Notes: generated by a model from the sequence alone, not told the origin. A DNA stretch of 64,000 nt from an uncultured Bacteroidota bacterium (GCA_902791695.1 CADAWR010000003.1:186001-250000); one strand, 5' to 3'; shown: positions 30,714-38,410, numbered from the stretch's first letter. Numbers and translations: made by a program.

Positions 30714-31949
30714 TTATCTCTTGACAATCTTGCTCACAGAGCCCTCTGCACGGAGCATGTAGACACCGTTCTGCAGGGCGCTGAGGTCAATCATGTTGCT
30801 GCCCTCGGCGAAGCTGTAGGCGGCCACCTGACGGCCAGAGAGATCGTAGAGCTCGGCCTGCATCGGACGGCTCACGCTGACGTTGACAAGGCTTGTGGTG
30901 GGGTTCGGCCACACCATCACGCTGACGGCCTCGACACCGGCAATGCCGACGGGTATGCTCACGGGGTGAATCGTCATGGGATAGACATAGGTGTAATCCC
31001 AGTAGCCGCCCCAATCTGCAATCCAAGTGCTGTCGGCCTTCACGGCGACATAGGTGTCGGCAAACTTCACGAAGTCGCCGTTGCCCACCTTGCGGCCAGC
31101 GGCGCCAACCATCGAGGAGACATGGTTGACCTGCATGTTGAAGTAGATGCTATAATCCATGGGGTCATGGGGAGTGATGTGCAGGCTGTCGGTGATGTTG
31201 GCATCGGCATAGACGAAGTCGGTAACATAGGTTGAGTCACCCTCAATGCGCAGGCGGGAGTCATTGCGCACGATGGCGCCGATAATCTCGCTCACATAGA
31301 CGCTGTCTGTGCTGAACTTGTAACCCCAAGCCAGTGCGGTGTCGGCCCAGTTGATGGCGAAGACCACTTTGTTCTCACCTTCACCAACCCAGTATACGAT
31401 ATCCTCGGCGGCAATCTCAGCATCCTCCGGAACAGTAGCGGTGGCCATAATCATGGTATCAGCGGCCTGCGTTTCATAGGTGGTGGAGTTCATATTGAGC
31501 CAGTCGACAAAATCGCCATCCGCCATCATATCATCCCCAGCGTTGGCAGACTGTTTACTGGTACCTTCAGCATCTTTCCAGTTATAACACCACCATCCGG
31601 CTTCACCGGAGAGTGTGAGAGACTCTGTAGCGTTAGAGTATGAGATATTGTAAACGAGGGTGTAGGTAGTGTTGCCGTGCTCAATGGTGAGATTGTTGTC
31701 GTAGGCAGCAATCGTATCCATGATGTTGGCAATTGAAACATTGTTACCATTCCATTGCACACCCCAGGCGATGCCAATGTTGGTACCCGTTGAGGTAGGC
31801 CATGTGACGGCGACAACACCGCGGTTGCTACCGCTACCTGTCCAGAATTGGATGTCCGACTGCGGAACAATGGGATTTGCAGCACCCTGAGCCATAGCGC
31901 CAAACGTAAGCACCAGGCCAAAAGCTAAAGCTAATACTTTTTTTACCAT
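30714..31949 (-). CDS. T9SS-exported surface protein with two WG domains, under a B12 riboswitch
   Basis: It has 411 residues. The signal peptide is MVKKVLALAFGLVLTFGAMA. WG domain 1 (about 28-150) has FWTGSGSNR and GIAWGVQW; WG domain 2 (about 178-330) has YWVGEGEN and ALAWGYKFSTDSV. The T9SS sorting domain (about 335-411) is nearly identical to that of the 2082-residue neighbour, including AGVEAVSVMVWPNPT and the ending SKIVKR. It equals the two ends of the larger protein without the adhesin-like middle. The ATG at 31949 fits the signal peptide. A second cobalamin riboswitch precedes it. The role is unknown; B12-controlled surface binding is inferred. Confidence 0.85.
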   Translation of the reverse strand: MVKKVLALAFGLVLTFGAMAQGAANPIVPQSDIQFWTGSGSNRGVVAVTWPTSTGTNIGIAWGVQWNGNNVSIANIMDTIAAYDNNLTIEHGNTTYTLVYNISYSNATESLTLSGEAGWWCYNWKDAEGTSKQSANAGDDMMADGDFVDWLNMNSTTYETQAADTMIMATATVPEDAEIAAEDIVYWVGEGENKVVFAINWADTALAWGYKFSTDSVYVSEIIGAIVRNDSRLRIEGDSTYVTDFVYADANITDSLHITPHDPMDYSIYFNMQVNHVSSMVGAAGRKVGNGDFVKFADTYVAVKADSTWIADWGGYWDYTYVYPMTIHPVSIPVGIAGVEAVSVMVWPNPTTSLVNVSVSRPMQAELYDLSGRQVAAYSFAEGSNMIDLSALQNGVYMLRAEGSVSKIVKR

Positions 31950-32095
31950 ATTGATATTGTTTTTAGTTGTTAATACTTCCAATCTCAATATCGGTAACGA
32001 TAACGGGGGGAACGGCAGAAAGTGGCAAAAAGATGGCTCTTCCATCTGTCACCGGAGTGCTTTTTCCTCGAAAGCGATACCGATTTTAACGATTT
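31950..32095 (-). other. 5' leader between riboswitch 2 and the 411-residue protein gene
   Basis: This part of the leader resembles 30068-30243, for example in the shared TCCTCGAAAGC segment just after the riboswitch. This indicates that the duplication covered the whole leader. No gene is seen. Confidence 0.6.
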
Positions 32096-32260
32096 GGCAG
32101 GTCTTCTGGCTTACTCTTGAGCACCCCGTCTTCCCATGCGACTATGGCGCCGCACAGTGACGTAACAAATTGGGTCTCAACTCTTGAGCTTACAGCAGCG
32201 GGACTGCGCCGGATTCTCACCGGCTTCCCTCTTGGCGTCCTCTTCGGGCGACCAAATCGG
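32096..32260 (-). promoter_or_regulatory. Cobalamin (B12) riboswitch 2
   Basis: Nearly identical to riboswitch 1, with GGGAAGCCGGTGAGAATCCG, GCGCAGTCCCGCTGCTGTAA and a closing GAAGACCTGCC. It lies in the leader of the 411-residue surface protein, about 146 bases before the ATG. The differences from copy 1 include a compensated or tolerated G-to-A change next to the B12 box. Confidence 0.92.
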
Positions 32261-32263
32261 CGG

Positions 32264-32292
32264 CAAAAATACAAAAAAAAACAATATCCAAA
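32264..32292 (-). promoter_or_regulatory. Promoter of riboswitch 2 transcript
   Basis: TATTTTTG on the minus strand at 32264-32271 lies directly upstream of the riboswitch. A TTTG at 32289-32292 is 17 bases away, slightly shorter than usual. Confidence 0.6.
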
Positions 32293-32334
32293 AGAAAATA
32301 TTACAGCGCTTTTCTCGTTTATTACTTTCAAGAT

Positions 32335-33351
32335 ATGACAAATAACATTTCCAACATACAGGTATCGTCCTCTCACTCCCTTTCACTCCCTTTCACTCCC
32401 TCTCACTCCCCTATTATAGGTCTTTCGCCCATGGACGACATCACCGACCTCCCCTTCCGACAGCTATGCAAGGAGATGGGCGCCGACCTCCTCATCACCG
32501 AGTTCATAGCCTCCGAAGCCCTCAACCGCGACGCCGAGAAGAGCCTCCGCAAGATGCGCTTCACACCCGAACAACGCCCCATAGGCATACAGATCTTCGG
32601 CGCCGACGAGGAGGAGCTGCTGCGCTGCCTCGAGGTGGTGGAGCAGGCCGAGCCCAACTTCATCGACATCAACTGGGGCTGCCCCGTGCGCAAGGTCGCC
32701 GGCAAAGGCGCCGGCTCAGGCATCCTCCAGGATATACCTAAGATGCTTGGTATCACCGCCTCACTGGTCAAGCACGCCCACCTTCCGGTGACCGTGAAGA
32801 CCCGCATAGGCTACAGCCATGATTCCATGATGATTACAGACTTCAGCGAGGCACTCCAGGACACCGGCATAGCAGCCCTCAGCATCCACGGACGCACTAA
32901 AACCCAGATGTATAGCGGCACCGCCGACTGGTCGATGATCGGCGCCGTCAAGAACAACCCCCGCATGCACATACCCATCTTCGGCAACGGCGACATCGTC
33001 ACCGCAGCGCAAGCCGTTGAGAACAAGCGTCGTTACGGCGTCGACGGCATCCTCATAGGCCGCGGAGCCATAGGTAACCCCTGGATCTTCGAGCAATGCA
33101 AGCGAGCCCTCCGCGGAGAACCCGAACGGGAGATTAGCGTCGCGGAACGCGTGGACGTCTGCCGACGCCACCTGCAGATGGCCATAGACTTCAAAGGCGA
33201 GCGCACCGCCATCTTCGAGATGCGCAAGCACTACGGCGCCTACTTCAAAGGGCTCTTCAACTTCAAGCCCTACCGCCTAGCGCTGGTGTCAACCCCCACA
33301 GCCGAAGCCACCCTCGAGGTGCTCGACAATATTAAGGAACGCTATAGATAG
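32335..33351 (+). CDS. dusB: tRNA-dihydrouridine synthase, DusB type
   Basis: FMN enzyme that reduces uridines in tRNA D-loops. It has 338 residues from ATG 32335. The family motifs are APMDD-like LSPMDDITDLPFRQL, FIDINWGCPVRKVAGKGAG with the catalytic Cys, LSIHGRTK, IFGNGDI and IGRGAIGNPWIFEQ. The first 30 residues are unusual: SSHSLSLPFTPSHSP is encoded by four 10-bp repeats (32371-32410), and DusB similarity begins only at about residue 27. A change in repeat number would shift the frame, so this could be a phase-variable start, or translation starts elsewhere. It ends 2 bases before the convergent exonuclease stop. Confidence 0.93.
   Translation: MTNNISNIQVSSSHSLSLPFTPSHSPIIGLSPMDDITDLPFRQLCKEMGADLLITEFIASEALNRDAEKSLRKMRFTPEQRPIGIQIFGADEEELLRCLEVVEQAEPNFIDINWGCPVRKVAGKGAGSGILQDIPKMLGITASLVKHAHLPVTVKTRIGYSHDSMMITDFSEALQDTGIAALSIHGRTKTQMYSGTADWSMIGAVKNNPRMHIPIFGNGDIVTAAQAVENKRRYGVDGILIGRGAIGNPWIFEQCKRALRGEPEREISVAERVDVCRRHLQMAIDFKGERTAIFEMRKHYGAYFKGLFNFKPYRLALVSTPTAEATLEVLDNIKERYR
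32371..32410 (+). repeat. Four 10-bp tandem repeats at the 5' end of dusB
   Basis: TCTCACTCCC, TTTCACTCCC, TTTCACTCCC and TCTCACTCCC lie in direct succession inside the coding frame. The unit length is not a multiple of three, so slippage would change the frame. Confidence 0.9.
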
Positions 33352-33353
33352 TT

Positions 33354-33845
33354 TTACAGAAGTTTTATGGCTATCGCCGCGCAGGCTTCGGCATCGGCCA
33401 GCGCGTGGTGGTGGTTCTCCAGGCAGTAGCCACAGGCCTCGCTGACAGTATGCAGCTGGTGGTTGGGCAGGTCGCGCAACGTGCGGCGCGAAGCCCGCAG
33501 CGTGTCGTAGAAGACATATCCCGGCCAATCCATCCGGTACACCTGCATCACCGCCCGCAGGCAGCCCTCGTCGAACATCGCATTGTGCGCCACCAGCGGC
33601 AGCCCCTCTATCAGCGGCTCTATCTTGTGCCACACCGTCGGGAACACCTCGGCGTCGTCCGTGTCTTCGTGGCAGAGGCCGTGCACCCGCTGGCAGAACC
33701 AGCTGTAGTAGTTAGGCTCCGGCTGTATGAGGCTGTAGAACCTGTCCGTCACCTCGCCCCCGCGCACCACGACAACGCCGACACTGCACACGCTGCTGCG
33801 CTGCCCATTGGCCGTCTCGAAATCTATCGCTGCGAAGTCATTCAT
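33354..33845 (-). CDS. DEDDh 3'-5' exonuclease (DNA polymerase III epsilon-like)
   Basis: It has 163 residues, a stand-alone exonuclease domain. The acidic motifs are visible: DFETANGQRSS (Exo I, residues 8-18), HNAMFDEGCLRAVM (Exo II, about 88-101) and HHALADAEACAAIAI (Exo III with the H-x4-D arrangement). It probably trims DNA or RNA 3' ends; whether it serves the replisome is unknown. It is convergent with dusB, with only 2 bases between the stops, and is preceded by a -7 element at 33890. Confidence 0.9.
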   Translation of the reverse strand: MNDFAAIDFETANGQRSSVCSVGVVVVRGGEVTDRFYSLIQPEPNYYSWFCQRVHGLCHEDTDDAEVFPTVWHKIEPLIEGLPLVAHNAMFDEGCLRAVMQVYRMDWPGYVFYDTLRASRRTLRDLPNHQLHTVSEACGYCLENHHHALADAEACAAIAIKLL

Positions 33846-33889
33846 TGTCTATAACATCTGTCGCCTAACACCTGTCGGTTTTCTCGATG

Positions 33890-33897
33890 CAAAAATA
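33890..33897 (-). promoter_or_regulatory. Putative -7 element for the exonuclease gene
   Basis: TATTTTTG on the minus strand, 45 bases before the ATG. The surrounding 31 bases (33862-33893) are repeated imperfectly at 33916-33945. Confidence 0.5.
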
Positions 33898-34219
33898 CAA
33901 AATAAAATGGAATTGCCTAACCTCTGACGGTTTTCTTGATGCAAAGACGGTACATATTTCAGCTTGTAAGAATTCCTTACAAGTTGCCTTTGTTCGCTGT
34001 TAACCTCCTGCCATAGACACCGTTCACTGTCGTCCATTCGTTGGTAACACCAACCCCCATAAGGGCAGCAGGCATTAGCCGATGGCGTGAGCCCACGAAA
34101 TCATGTTTACACCTCTTTTCCAGCCCTGTATGGACTACAGATTCGACCACATATTATGTCAAATACCATTGACGCAATCACCTTGTGGGGTAAGCATATT
34201 CACGCATTCTAATAAAGAA
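33898..34219. other. Gene-free stretch with repeat fragments
   Basis: No convincing gene. It holds the second copy of a roughly 30-bp direct repeat (33916-33945) and a hairpin with 8-bp arms CTTGTAAG/CTTACAAG (33963-33983). The segment 33998-34036 resembles the 3' end of the WYL gene and its flank (about 36125-36166). A 62-codon frame on the minus strand (33849-34037) only spans these repeats. Confidence 0.6.
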
Positions 34220-35395
34220 TTAATAATTCAAGCCAAACATCCAAAGCGGTATCACATTCCCGTGGGCAAATTCAATGTCATCTTTGACAACAAAGGCATT
34301 ATCAACATTCTCTATCTGACGTTTTCCTTTGCCACGTCCACCTACTTCAAATGTGTACTCTTTTATCCTGAAATCAGAAGTCGCAGAGGCTGTCACTTGG
34401 TTTTTAACTCTCATCTGGTTGAAGAAAAATGTTTCCCTGATATTCCCAACATTGGGTTGTCCCTCCGTTAGGGCATACATAAGATTCGGATTGTCCAAGT
34501 ACACTTTTTCCATCTTCCCCAACAGACGCAAGCCTCCAACACTGTCACGAAGCAACGCAACAAGTCCTGCTCGATTGAGATATTGCAGATAGTCTTGGAT
34601 GCTATTTTTGCTTACTCCGATTTCCGCCGCCAGATTTGTCATATTTGGCTTGTAGGGAGCCAGCCCCGCAATAATGCTGAGCATCAATTTTATTTTATTG
34701 GCTGTTGATGCCCTCATATCCGTATATTGCGGGATATCAACGTCAAGAGCGAGTGTAATCATTTGTTGCAGCAGTTGCCTGAACCCTGGTTCTTGGCTAA
34801 ACGGGTAATAACCCTTAATCAAATAATCGCGCATTAAGGGCAATGGATGTTCAACATCTGACAACACAGCTTTGCCTGCCAATATTTCCTCTATGTCATA
34901 CGTCCTGACATTGATACCGTGATTTAACCCAAGGTATTCACGGAAAGAAAGACCCTGCATATTGTACATCAAAGCCCGTCGGCTAAGGTCGGCTTCCCCC
35001 TTCATAATATCCAGAATCGATGAACCGGTAAAAACAGTGTGCAACTTGGGATGACTGTCATATATGTTTTTCAACTCCCTAGACCATTCGTGATATTTAT
35101 GCACCTCATCAATAAAAAGATGCGTACCGCCGTCTTTTACAAAGTCGTCAGCCAACTGTGTCAGCGTGTGGTTGCTGAAGAAAAGGTTGTCAGCTGTCAC
35201 ATAAAGATATTTCCCATTTCCAGACTGTTCTTTGATACGTTGCAGCAGCATAGTTGACTTCCCTACCCCTCGAGGACCCACAAGCCCAATCATACGAGCC
35301 TCCCACAAAATTTCGTTATATAGATAGCGGTAAAAACCAGTACTTGTCGTGGTAACAAGCTCATTCATTGCCTGATAAAGATGTTCTTCAACCAT
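34220..35395 (-). CDS. AAA ATPase with DUF4143 C-terminus
   Basis: It has 391 residues. The N-terminal AAA_14-type ATPase has Walker A GLVGPRGVGKSTML (about 37-50) and Walker B THLFIDEVHK (about 91-100), with a sensor at FTGSSILDI. The C-terminal half (about 190-391) has the DUF4143 winged-helix and restriction-endonuclease-like region, with ASTANKIKLML, GVSKNSIQDYLQYLNRAG and YLDNPNLMYAL. Such proteins are common in Bacteroidota accessory regions and their role is unknown. A -7 element lies 23 bases upstream of the ATG. Confidence 0.88.
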   Translation of the reverse strand: MVEEHLYQAMNELVTTTSTGFYRYLYNEILWEARMIGLVGPRGVGKSTMLLQRIKEQSGNGKYLYVTADNLFFSNHTLTQLADDFVKDGGTHLFIDEVHKYHEWSRELKNIYDSHPKLHTVFTGSSILDIMKGEADLSRRALMYNMQGLSFREYLGLNHGINVRTYDIEEILAGKAVLSDVEHPLPLMRDYLIKGYYPFSQEPGFRQLLQQMITLALDVDIPQYTDMRASTANKIKLMLSIIAGLAPYKPNMTNLAAEIGVSKNSIQDYLQYLNRAGLVALLRDSVGGLRLLGKMEKVYLDNPNLMYALTEGQPNVGNIRETFFFNQMRVKNQVTASATSDFRIKEYTFEVGGRGKGKRQIENVDNAFVVKDDIEFAHGNVIPLWMFGLNY

Positions 35396-35417
35396 AATTC
35401 CTTATATTTTATATTTG

Positions 35418-35425
35418 CAAAGATA
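35418..35425 (-). promoter_or_regulatory. Putative -7 element for the AAA ATPase gene
   Basis: TATCTTTG on the minus strand, 23 bases upstream of the start codon. A weak -33 candidate lies in the following Ca-rich bases. Confidence 0.55.
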
Positions 35426-36139
35426 CAAAAAATCCCTCAACAAGGGACGAGATTTGCATTTTTTTCCCTGGGCGAGGGATTTGCTTTTTTAATAATGATG
35501 CAAAGATAATCAATTTCTACAATACGATGTAACTGTTCACCTTCAGTTGTTGCATTTCTTGTAGCAGTTGCACTGCTCAGATATGTGCATTTATTCTATT
35601 TTCTGTGGGTATAATCATCAAAATATTATAGTATTTTGCGGAATACACTCCACAAATACGTGCATTTTTTGCACGCTATTCGTAGTGGTATGTGCATAAT
35701 TTGCACTTACCACATTATTACAGTTGTTGCATTTTTTGCAACACTACTAATCTGCCTCATATAATAACCTGTGCATTTTTTGCACAGGTTGCATGAAAAA
35801 TAACACGCAAAAATGCGTGTTATTCCAACTGTCAAGTTTTCCTTGACACATAAGCCGTTAGCATGGTAATATGCATAATTTGCACATTACCTCCTGCACC
35901 CGCCACACCTCTCTATTGGTTTTGCTCCCCTTCTGCTCCCCTTTTCGTCACCTTTTGTGTGCCACTATGTTACCTATATGGTGACTATATTGTTCCTTTA
36001 GGGAAGTATGCTTTAATAATACCTGTGATTTGCTGATTTAGGTTGTCACTTTTGTGTCCTGCGACTGGATCAAGTTGACAGGTTAGTGATTACCGACAGT
36101 TTTCTGTTGTCATCCGTGAACTTCTTACCATAAACACAA
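35426..36139. repeat. Gene-free region with a tandem array of short hairpins
   Basis: No gene is seen. Between 35659 and 35891 lie seven inverted repeats. Five share a TGCA-(4-5 A/T)-TGCA-like core inside different outer arms: 35659-35675, 35686-35712, 35726-35742, 35766-35790 and 35865-35891. Two more lie at 35799-35824 (11-bp arms AATAACACGCA) and 35830-35848 (TGTCAAG). The element at 35766-35790 has perfect 10-bp arms AACCTGTGCA. Left of them, smaller pairs such as TCCCTGGGCGAGGGA occur. There is no repeat-spacer regularity as in CRISPR. Confidence 0.85.
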
Positions 36140-37042
36140 TTATTCATTGTCATCCAGGTATTTGTTCATCATCTCCTGTATCTCGCCGCGCATGTCGGCA
36201 CGTAGATTTTCGGGTTGGAGCACCTCCACAGCACTGCCAAGCGAGAGCAGCTTCTGCTTGAAGTCAAAGGTGGGACGTACACGCAGCGAGAAGATGGAAT
36301 ACTCCTCGGTGCGCTTCAGCTCGTGCTGACTACTGTGCAGGGGCAACGAGCGCAGGTAGTTGGCCTGATAGGCGTTGACCTTCAGGCGTATGGACTCTAT
36401 GGGCGTGTCATCCACAATGATGCCGTAGACACCCTCGAACATCTTCTTCAGGTCGAACTTCGGGTCGCGTTTGTAGGTCTCATCCTGCAGCTCCACCTTC
36501 GTCATGCGGTCGAGGGCGAAGAACCGGTACTCGCCATCGCGTCGTGCGATGAGGTACCAGCGGCGTTCGAACATCTTTAGGGCATACGGCTGCACGCCGC
36601 TGTAGCTGTAGGGCGACTCGCTCCAGTAGGGTTGATATGTGAAGTTAAGCGTGCGCAGCTCTTTCAACGCCTCCAGCAGCATCGGAAGCATCCTGCTGTC
36701 CGTGGGCTCCACCAATACATATTGCGCCGCCTCGCGGCTGTCGGCTACGACGTGGTTCACCGCTATTGAGTCCATCATCCACTTGCGGAAATACTCCCTG
36801 CCGCCGTCGTCAGCCAAACGGTAGCGGTACTGACCGCCATCCACGTAGCACTCAATCTCGATGCCGAAAAGGTCCATAATCTCGATGCGGTGACGGTGGA
36901 AGGAGCGCCGTGCGAAAGCGCCCTCTTCATGCAGCTCCTCCGTAGCGTTCCATCGGTCGCCAATCTGCTCAAGCGTCAAGCCCTTATCGCCCGCCCGCAT
37001 CAGCGTCCCCACCAGCCAGGTATATTTCTTCAGTACGTTCAT
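36140..37042 (-). CDS. WYL-domain transcriptional regulator
   Basis: It has 300 residues. An N-terminal helix-turn-helix (about 1-60, GLTLEQIGDRWNATEELHEE) is followed by the WYL domain (about 130-215), with the literal motif in ERRWYLIARRDGEYRFFALD. A C-terminal WCX-like extension follows. WYL proteins sense nucleic-acid or nucleotide ligands and often control phage-defence loci. Its start overlaps the RhuM-Fic stop by 4 bp, so it is the last gene of a six-gene operon that begins at 40090 and may regulate it. Confidence 0.92.
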   Translation of the reverse strand: MNVLKKYTWLVGTLMRAGDKGLTLEQIGDRWNATEELHEEGAFARRSFHRHRIEIMDLFGIEIECYVDGGQYRYRLADDGGREYFRKWMMDSIAVNHVVADSREAAQYVLVEPTDSRMLPMLLEALKELRTLNFTYQPYWSESPYSYSGVQPYALKMFERRWYLIARRDGEYRFFALDRMTKVELQDETYKRDPKFDLKKMFEGVYGIIVDDTPIESIRLKVNAYQANYLRSLPLHSSQHELKRTEEYSIFSLRVRPTFDFKQKLLSLGSAVEVLQPENLRADMRGEIQEMMNKYLDDNE

Positions 37043-38034
37043 ACGTTGTTCTTGTTAATGAGGTTGACTACCACCTTCACCATCACATCCTTCTCTTCGG
37101 GACGGCTCTCGGCAATCATCAGCGTGAGAGCCACAAGGGTATTGTCGGCTATGCGCTTGCTGCCATCCTCGCGGTAGAGGATGCGGTTGTTGTTCAGGAA
37201 CCAGAGGAAAAGCGTGGCGGCGATGCGTTTGTTGCCGTCGCTGAACGAGTGGTTTTTGGTGACAAGATAGAGCAGCATGGCGGCCTTCTCCTCGGTGCTG
37301 GGGTAGAGCTCCACGCCGTCGAAGGTTTGGTAGATCTGCCCGATGGAGCTCTTGAACGACTCATCCTTCTCGTTGCCGAAGAGTGCGCTCTCGCCGAAGC
37401 GTTCCTTCAGCGAGCGGATGGCCTGCATGGCATTGTCGTAGGTGGCATGGAAAGGGGCATCGCTGGTGGTATCGTTGATGGTGAGCCGTTGGTAGTCATA
37501 GCTGTCGAGTGTGTCGAGAGCGTAGGTGTAGTCGGTCACCACATTGAAGAGCGCGTTGGTCTCATCGGTCGAGAGTAACGGCTGGTTCTGTATCGTCCTG
37601 CCGAGCATGCCCACCAGCTGCCGCAATTCGCCAATCTGTTCCTTGTGGATGCGCTCGTTCACAGAATAGCCTTTGACAATATAGTCTTTTAAAACCTTAT
37701 TGGCCCATTGACGAAACTTGACACCCCGTTTAGAATTGACTCGATAACCTACAGATATAATCATGTCCAAATTGAAATAAGGGATGGTACGGGTAACCAT
37801 TCTATTACCTTCCGTTTGAACTTGTGCAATTTTTGCACAGGTTCCCTCCCGCTCCAATTCTTCCAGTTTATAAATGTTATTGATATGGCGGACTATTGAT
37901 GTACGGTCTGTCTGGAATAGCACAGCCATCTGTGCCTGTGTCAGCCACACGGTTTCGTTTTCAAGACGGACATCGATTTGTGTTTGCCCGTCGTCGGTCT
38001 GATATATGATTATCTTGTCGTTTACGTTTTCCAT
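37039..38034 (-). CDS. RhuM-like N-terminus fused to a Fic/DOC domain
   Basis: It has 331 residues. The N-terminal half (about 1-150) is the RhuM/DNA-binding type, with WLTQAQMAVLFQTDRTSIVR and PYFNLDMIISVGYRVNSKRG. The C-terminal half (about 165-331) is a Fic/DOC AMPylase-type domain with NHSFSDGNKRIAATLFLWFL, which fits HxFx(D/E)GNxR. No inhibitory motif was identified. RhuM-Fic fusions occur in Bacteroidota islands; toxin or signalling roles are inferred. The coding DNA contains a hairpin (37823-37839) nearly identical to one in the intergenic array at 35766-35790. Confidence 0.9.
   Translation of the reverse strand: MENVNDKIIIYQTDDGQTQIDVRLENETVWLTQAQMAVLFQTDRTSIVRHINNIYKLEELEREGTCAKIAQVQTEGNRMVTRTIPYFNLDMIISVGYRVNSKRGVKFRQWANKVLKDYIVKGYSVNERIHKEQIGELRQLVGMLGRTIQNQPLLSTDETNALFNVVTDYTYALDTLDSYDYQRLTINDTTSDAPFHATYDNAMQAIRSLKERFGESALFGNEKDESFKSSIGQIYQTFDGVELYPSTEEKAAMLLYLVTKNHSFSDGNKRIAATLFLWFLNNNRILYREDGSKRIADNTLVALTLMIAESRPEEKDVMVKVVVNLINKNNV
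37823..37843. repeat. Copy of the intergenic hairpin inside the RhuM-Fic gene
   Basis: TGTGCA and TGCACA arms lie around an A/T loop. The 20 bases 37824-37843 differ from 35771-35790 at one position only. Confidence 0.8.
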
Positions 38035-38061
38035 ATCATTAATAACGCCATTTGTGCCATT

Positions 38062-38406
38062 TTATTGCACAGCAAGTACCCTTTTCAGCGCTTCCCACTT
38101 GGCAATTTCAGCCTCGCAGTTCTCTTGGATGAAAAACACCTTCTTCTCATCAATAGTGAGCCCCAATAGAAACTCTGCCTCCTGTGGCCCGAATCCGAAC
38201 CGCCATTTAAGCCTCTCTACCGCATCTTTGTGCGATGAAGCACATTGGATAAGCGTTTCATACTCTCTTACATCGTAGTTGAATTCTGCAGGTATCGCCA
38301 GCTCTGCCAGACGGGCATCTATATACTCTGGGGTGATAGGCAGTACCTTTATATTGATAGTGCCATCATCCGACGTTGTAATTTGGGGTTTCGCGTATAG
38401 TTCCAT
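38062..38406 (-). CDS. Unknown protein, second of a tandem paralogue pair
   Basis: It has 114 residues and starts MELYAKPQITTSDDGTINIK. It shares with the next upstream gene the start MELY, the segment PEYIDARLAELA, a Leu/Phe-rich core and a C-terminal helix. Here GFGPQEAEFLLGL takes the place of TDRQAVLLVRL in the paralogue. No signal peptide, membrane segment or known domain is visible; it is probably cytosolic. It lies 27 bases upstream of RhuM-Fic and 4 bases downstream of its paralogue, inside the operon. A partner or immunity role is possible but unsupported. Confidence 0.75.
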   Translation of the reverse strand: MELYAKPQITTSDDGTINIKVLPITPEYIDARLAELAIPAEFNYDVREYETLIQCASSHKDAVERLKWRFGFGPQEAEFLLGLTIDEKKVFFIQENCEAEIAKWEALKRVLAVQ

Positions 38407-38410
38407 TGCT

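Noticed and set aside
33849..34037. 62-codon small protein upstream of the exonuclease gene
   Set aside because: It covers a hairpin, a direct repeat and a fragment resembling the end of the WYL gene, so it is more likely repeat DNA than a gene.
35659..35891. CRISPR array
   Set aside because: The hairpins differ in sequence and spacing, no constant repeat-spacer length exists, and no cas genes are in the window.
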